6,372 nt of DNA from Flavobacteriaceae bacterium (GTDB taxonomy: Bacteria; Bacteroidota; Bacteroidia; Flavobacteriales; Flavobacteriaceae). The position numbers and the translations under genes were made by a program. Positions 5,902-6,372 of this stretch are shown here, one piece after another. The notes beneath the pieces are model-generated. The model searched no databases, was not told the origin of the DNA, and was given only the letters and a program-made list of their open reading frames with translations. Each line of letters begins with the position of its first letter. The first letter of the stretch is position 1. The stretch spans positions 1 to 6,372 of the forward strand of contig JALRKI010000165.1 in the NCBI GenBank assembly GCA_023254815.1, given 5' to 3'.

Positions 5902-6372
5902 TAGCTATTAATGAAGAATTACAGGAAGATGACGACAATTTGTTTGAGCATTTTTCCTTTATCGCTGCACCTAGTCAGTCCCATCTGAGGGTAGATAAGT
6001 TTATCATGAATTTTGTTGAAAATTCCTCGAGGAACAAAATTCAGGCAGCTGCTAAAGAGGGAGCCATCTTTGTCAATGACGTCGTAGTCAAGTCAAATTA
6101 TAAAGTCACGCCTGGCGATAGAGTGAAGGTGATGTTTACTCATCCTCCTTATGAAAATTTGTTGGTTGCTGAGAATATTCCAATTGACATTGTTTTTGAA
6201 GACGATCATTTGATGGTCATAAACAAGGCTGCAGGAATGGTAGTACACCCAGGACATGGCAATTATTCTGGCACGCTCATCAATGCTTTGCTACATCATT
6301 TTAAAGGCTTGCCACTCAATTCTGATAACCGTCCAGGACTGGTCCATCGAATAGACAAGGATACTAGTGGTC
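5898..6372 (+). CDS. rluD: 23S rRNA pseudouridine synthase, RluA/RluD family (N-terminal 158 residues; cut by right edge)
   Basis: Isomerises specific uridines in large-subunit rRNA (or other RNA) to pseudouridine. Visible: a short acidic N-terminus, an S4 RNA-binding domain at about residues 27-80 (LRVDKFI... SRNKIQAAAKEGAIFVND), then the start of the catalytic domain with VFEDDHLMVINKAAGMVVHPG at 99-119 and the active-site motif HRIDKDTSG at 150-158, where D153 is the catalytic aspartate. The S4 domain plus this motif spacing points to the RluC/RluD branch, and I favour RluD from neighbourhood and overall look, but the exact target site cannot be settled from half a protein. The ATG at 5898 overlaps the upstream TGA by 4 bp, so translation is likely coupled to the PASTA gene. 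Confidence 0.9.
   Translation, partial: MIAINEELQEDDDNLFEHFSFIAAPSQSHLRVDKFIMNFVENSSRNKIQAAAKEGAIFVNDVVVKSNYKVTPGDRVKVMFTHPPYENLLVAENIPIDIVFEDDHLMVINKAAGMVVHPGHGNYSGTLINALLHHFKGLPLNSDNRPGLVHRIDKDTSG

Noticed and set aside
1..6372. Mobile element, CRISPR, tRNA or horizontally acquired island
   Set aside because: No terminal repeats, spaced repeats, transposase or integrase motifs, tRNA-like cloverleaf or composition break was seen; all genes are core functions.

Overview
The window is a compact piece of a bacterial chromosome, almost certainly from the phylum Bacteroidota and probably Flavobacteriales. The evidence is the moderately AT-rich composition, the lack of clear Shine-Dalgarno sequences, promoter elements of the Bacteroidota type (TAnnTTTG), a biotin ligase without a DNA-binding domain, and a gene neighbourhood (ftsH-rsfS / birA / SRPBCC-pyrE / NUDIX / coaD-ddl / PASTA-rluD) that I recognise from flavobacterial genomes. 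Every gene looks vertically inherited. I see no mobile element, CRISPR array, tRNA, rRNA or phage sequence.

Layout from left to right: ftsH (minus strand, C-terminal part beyond the left edge) and rsfS (minus) form one unit; birA (plus) diverges from them. An SRPBCC-fold gene and pyrE (minus) form the second minus-strand unit, and a NUDIX hydrolase gene (plus) diverges from it. coaD and ddl (minus) form the third, and a PASTA-domain membrane protein gene plus rluD (plus, cut by the right edge) diverge from it. The pattern 'two minus genes, then plus' therefore repeats three times. The two convergent junctions overlap by 7 and 8 bp. The three divergent junctions are short gaps of 91, 51 and 86 bp that must hold all the promoters. 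Only about 245 bp of 6372 bp is noncoding, and no stretch over 100 bp lacks a gene.

The genes are housekeeping functions: membrane protein quality control (FtsH), ribosome silencing (RsfS), biotinylation (BirA), UMP synthesis (PyrE), nucleotide or related hydrolysis (NUDIX), coenzyme A synthesis (CoaD), peptidoglycan precursor synthesis (Ddl), a probable envelope protein (PASTA) and 23S rRNA pseudouridylation (RluD). They share no single pathway. The ddl/PASTA pairing is the one suggestive of joint function, at the cell envelope.

I did not find a new biological system. The points most worth a second look are the pyrE promoter placed so close to the start codon that its mRNA would be leaderless or nearly so, the stand-alone PASTA protein, the uncharacterised SRPBCC protein next to pyrE, and the N-terminal extension on the NUDIX protein.
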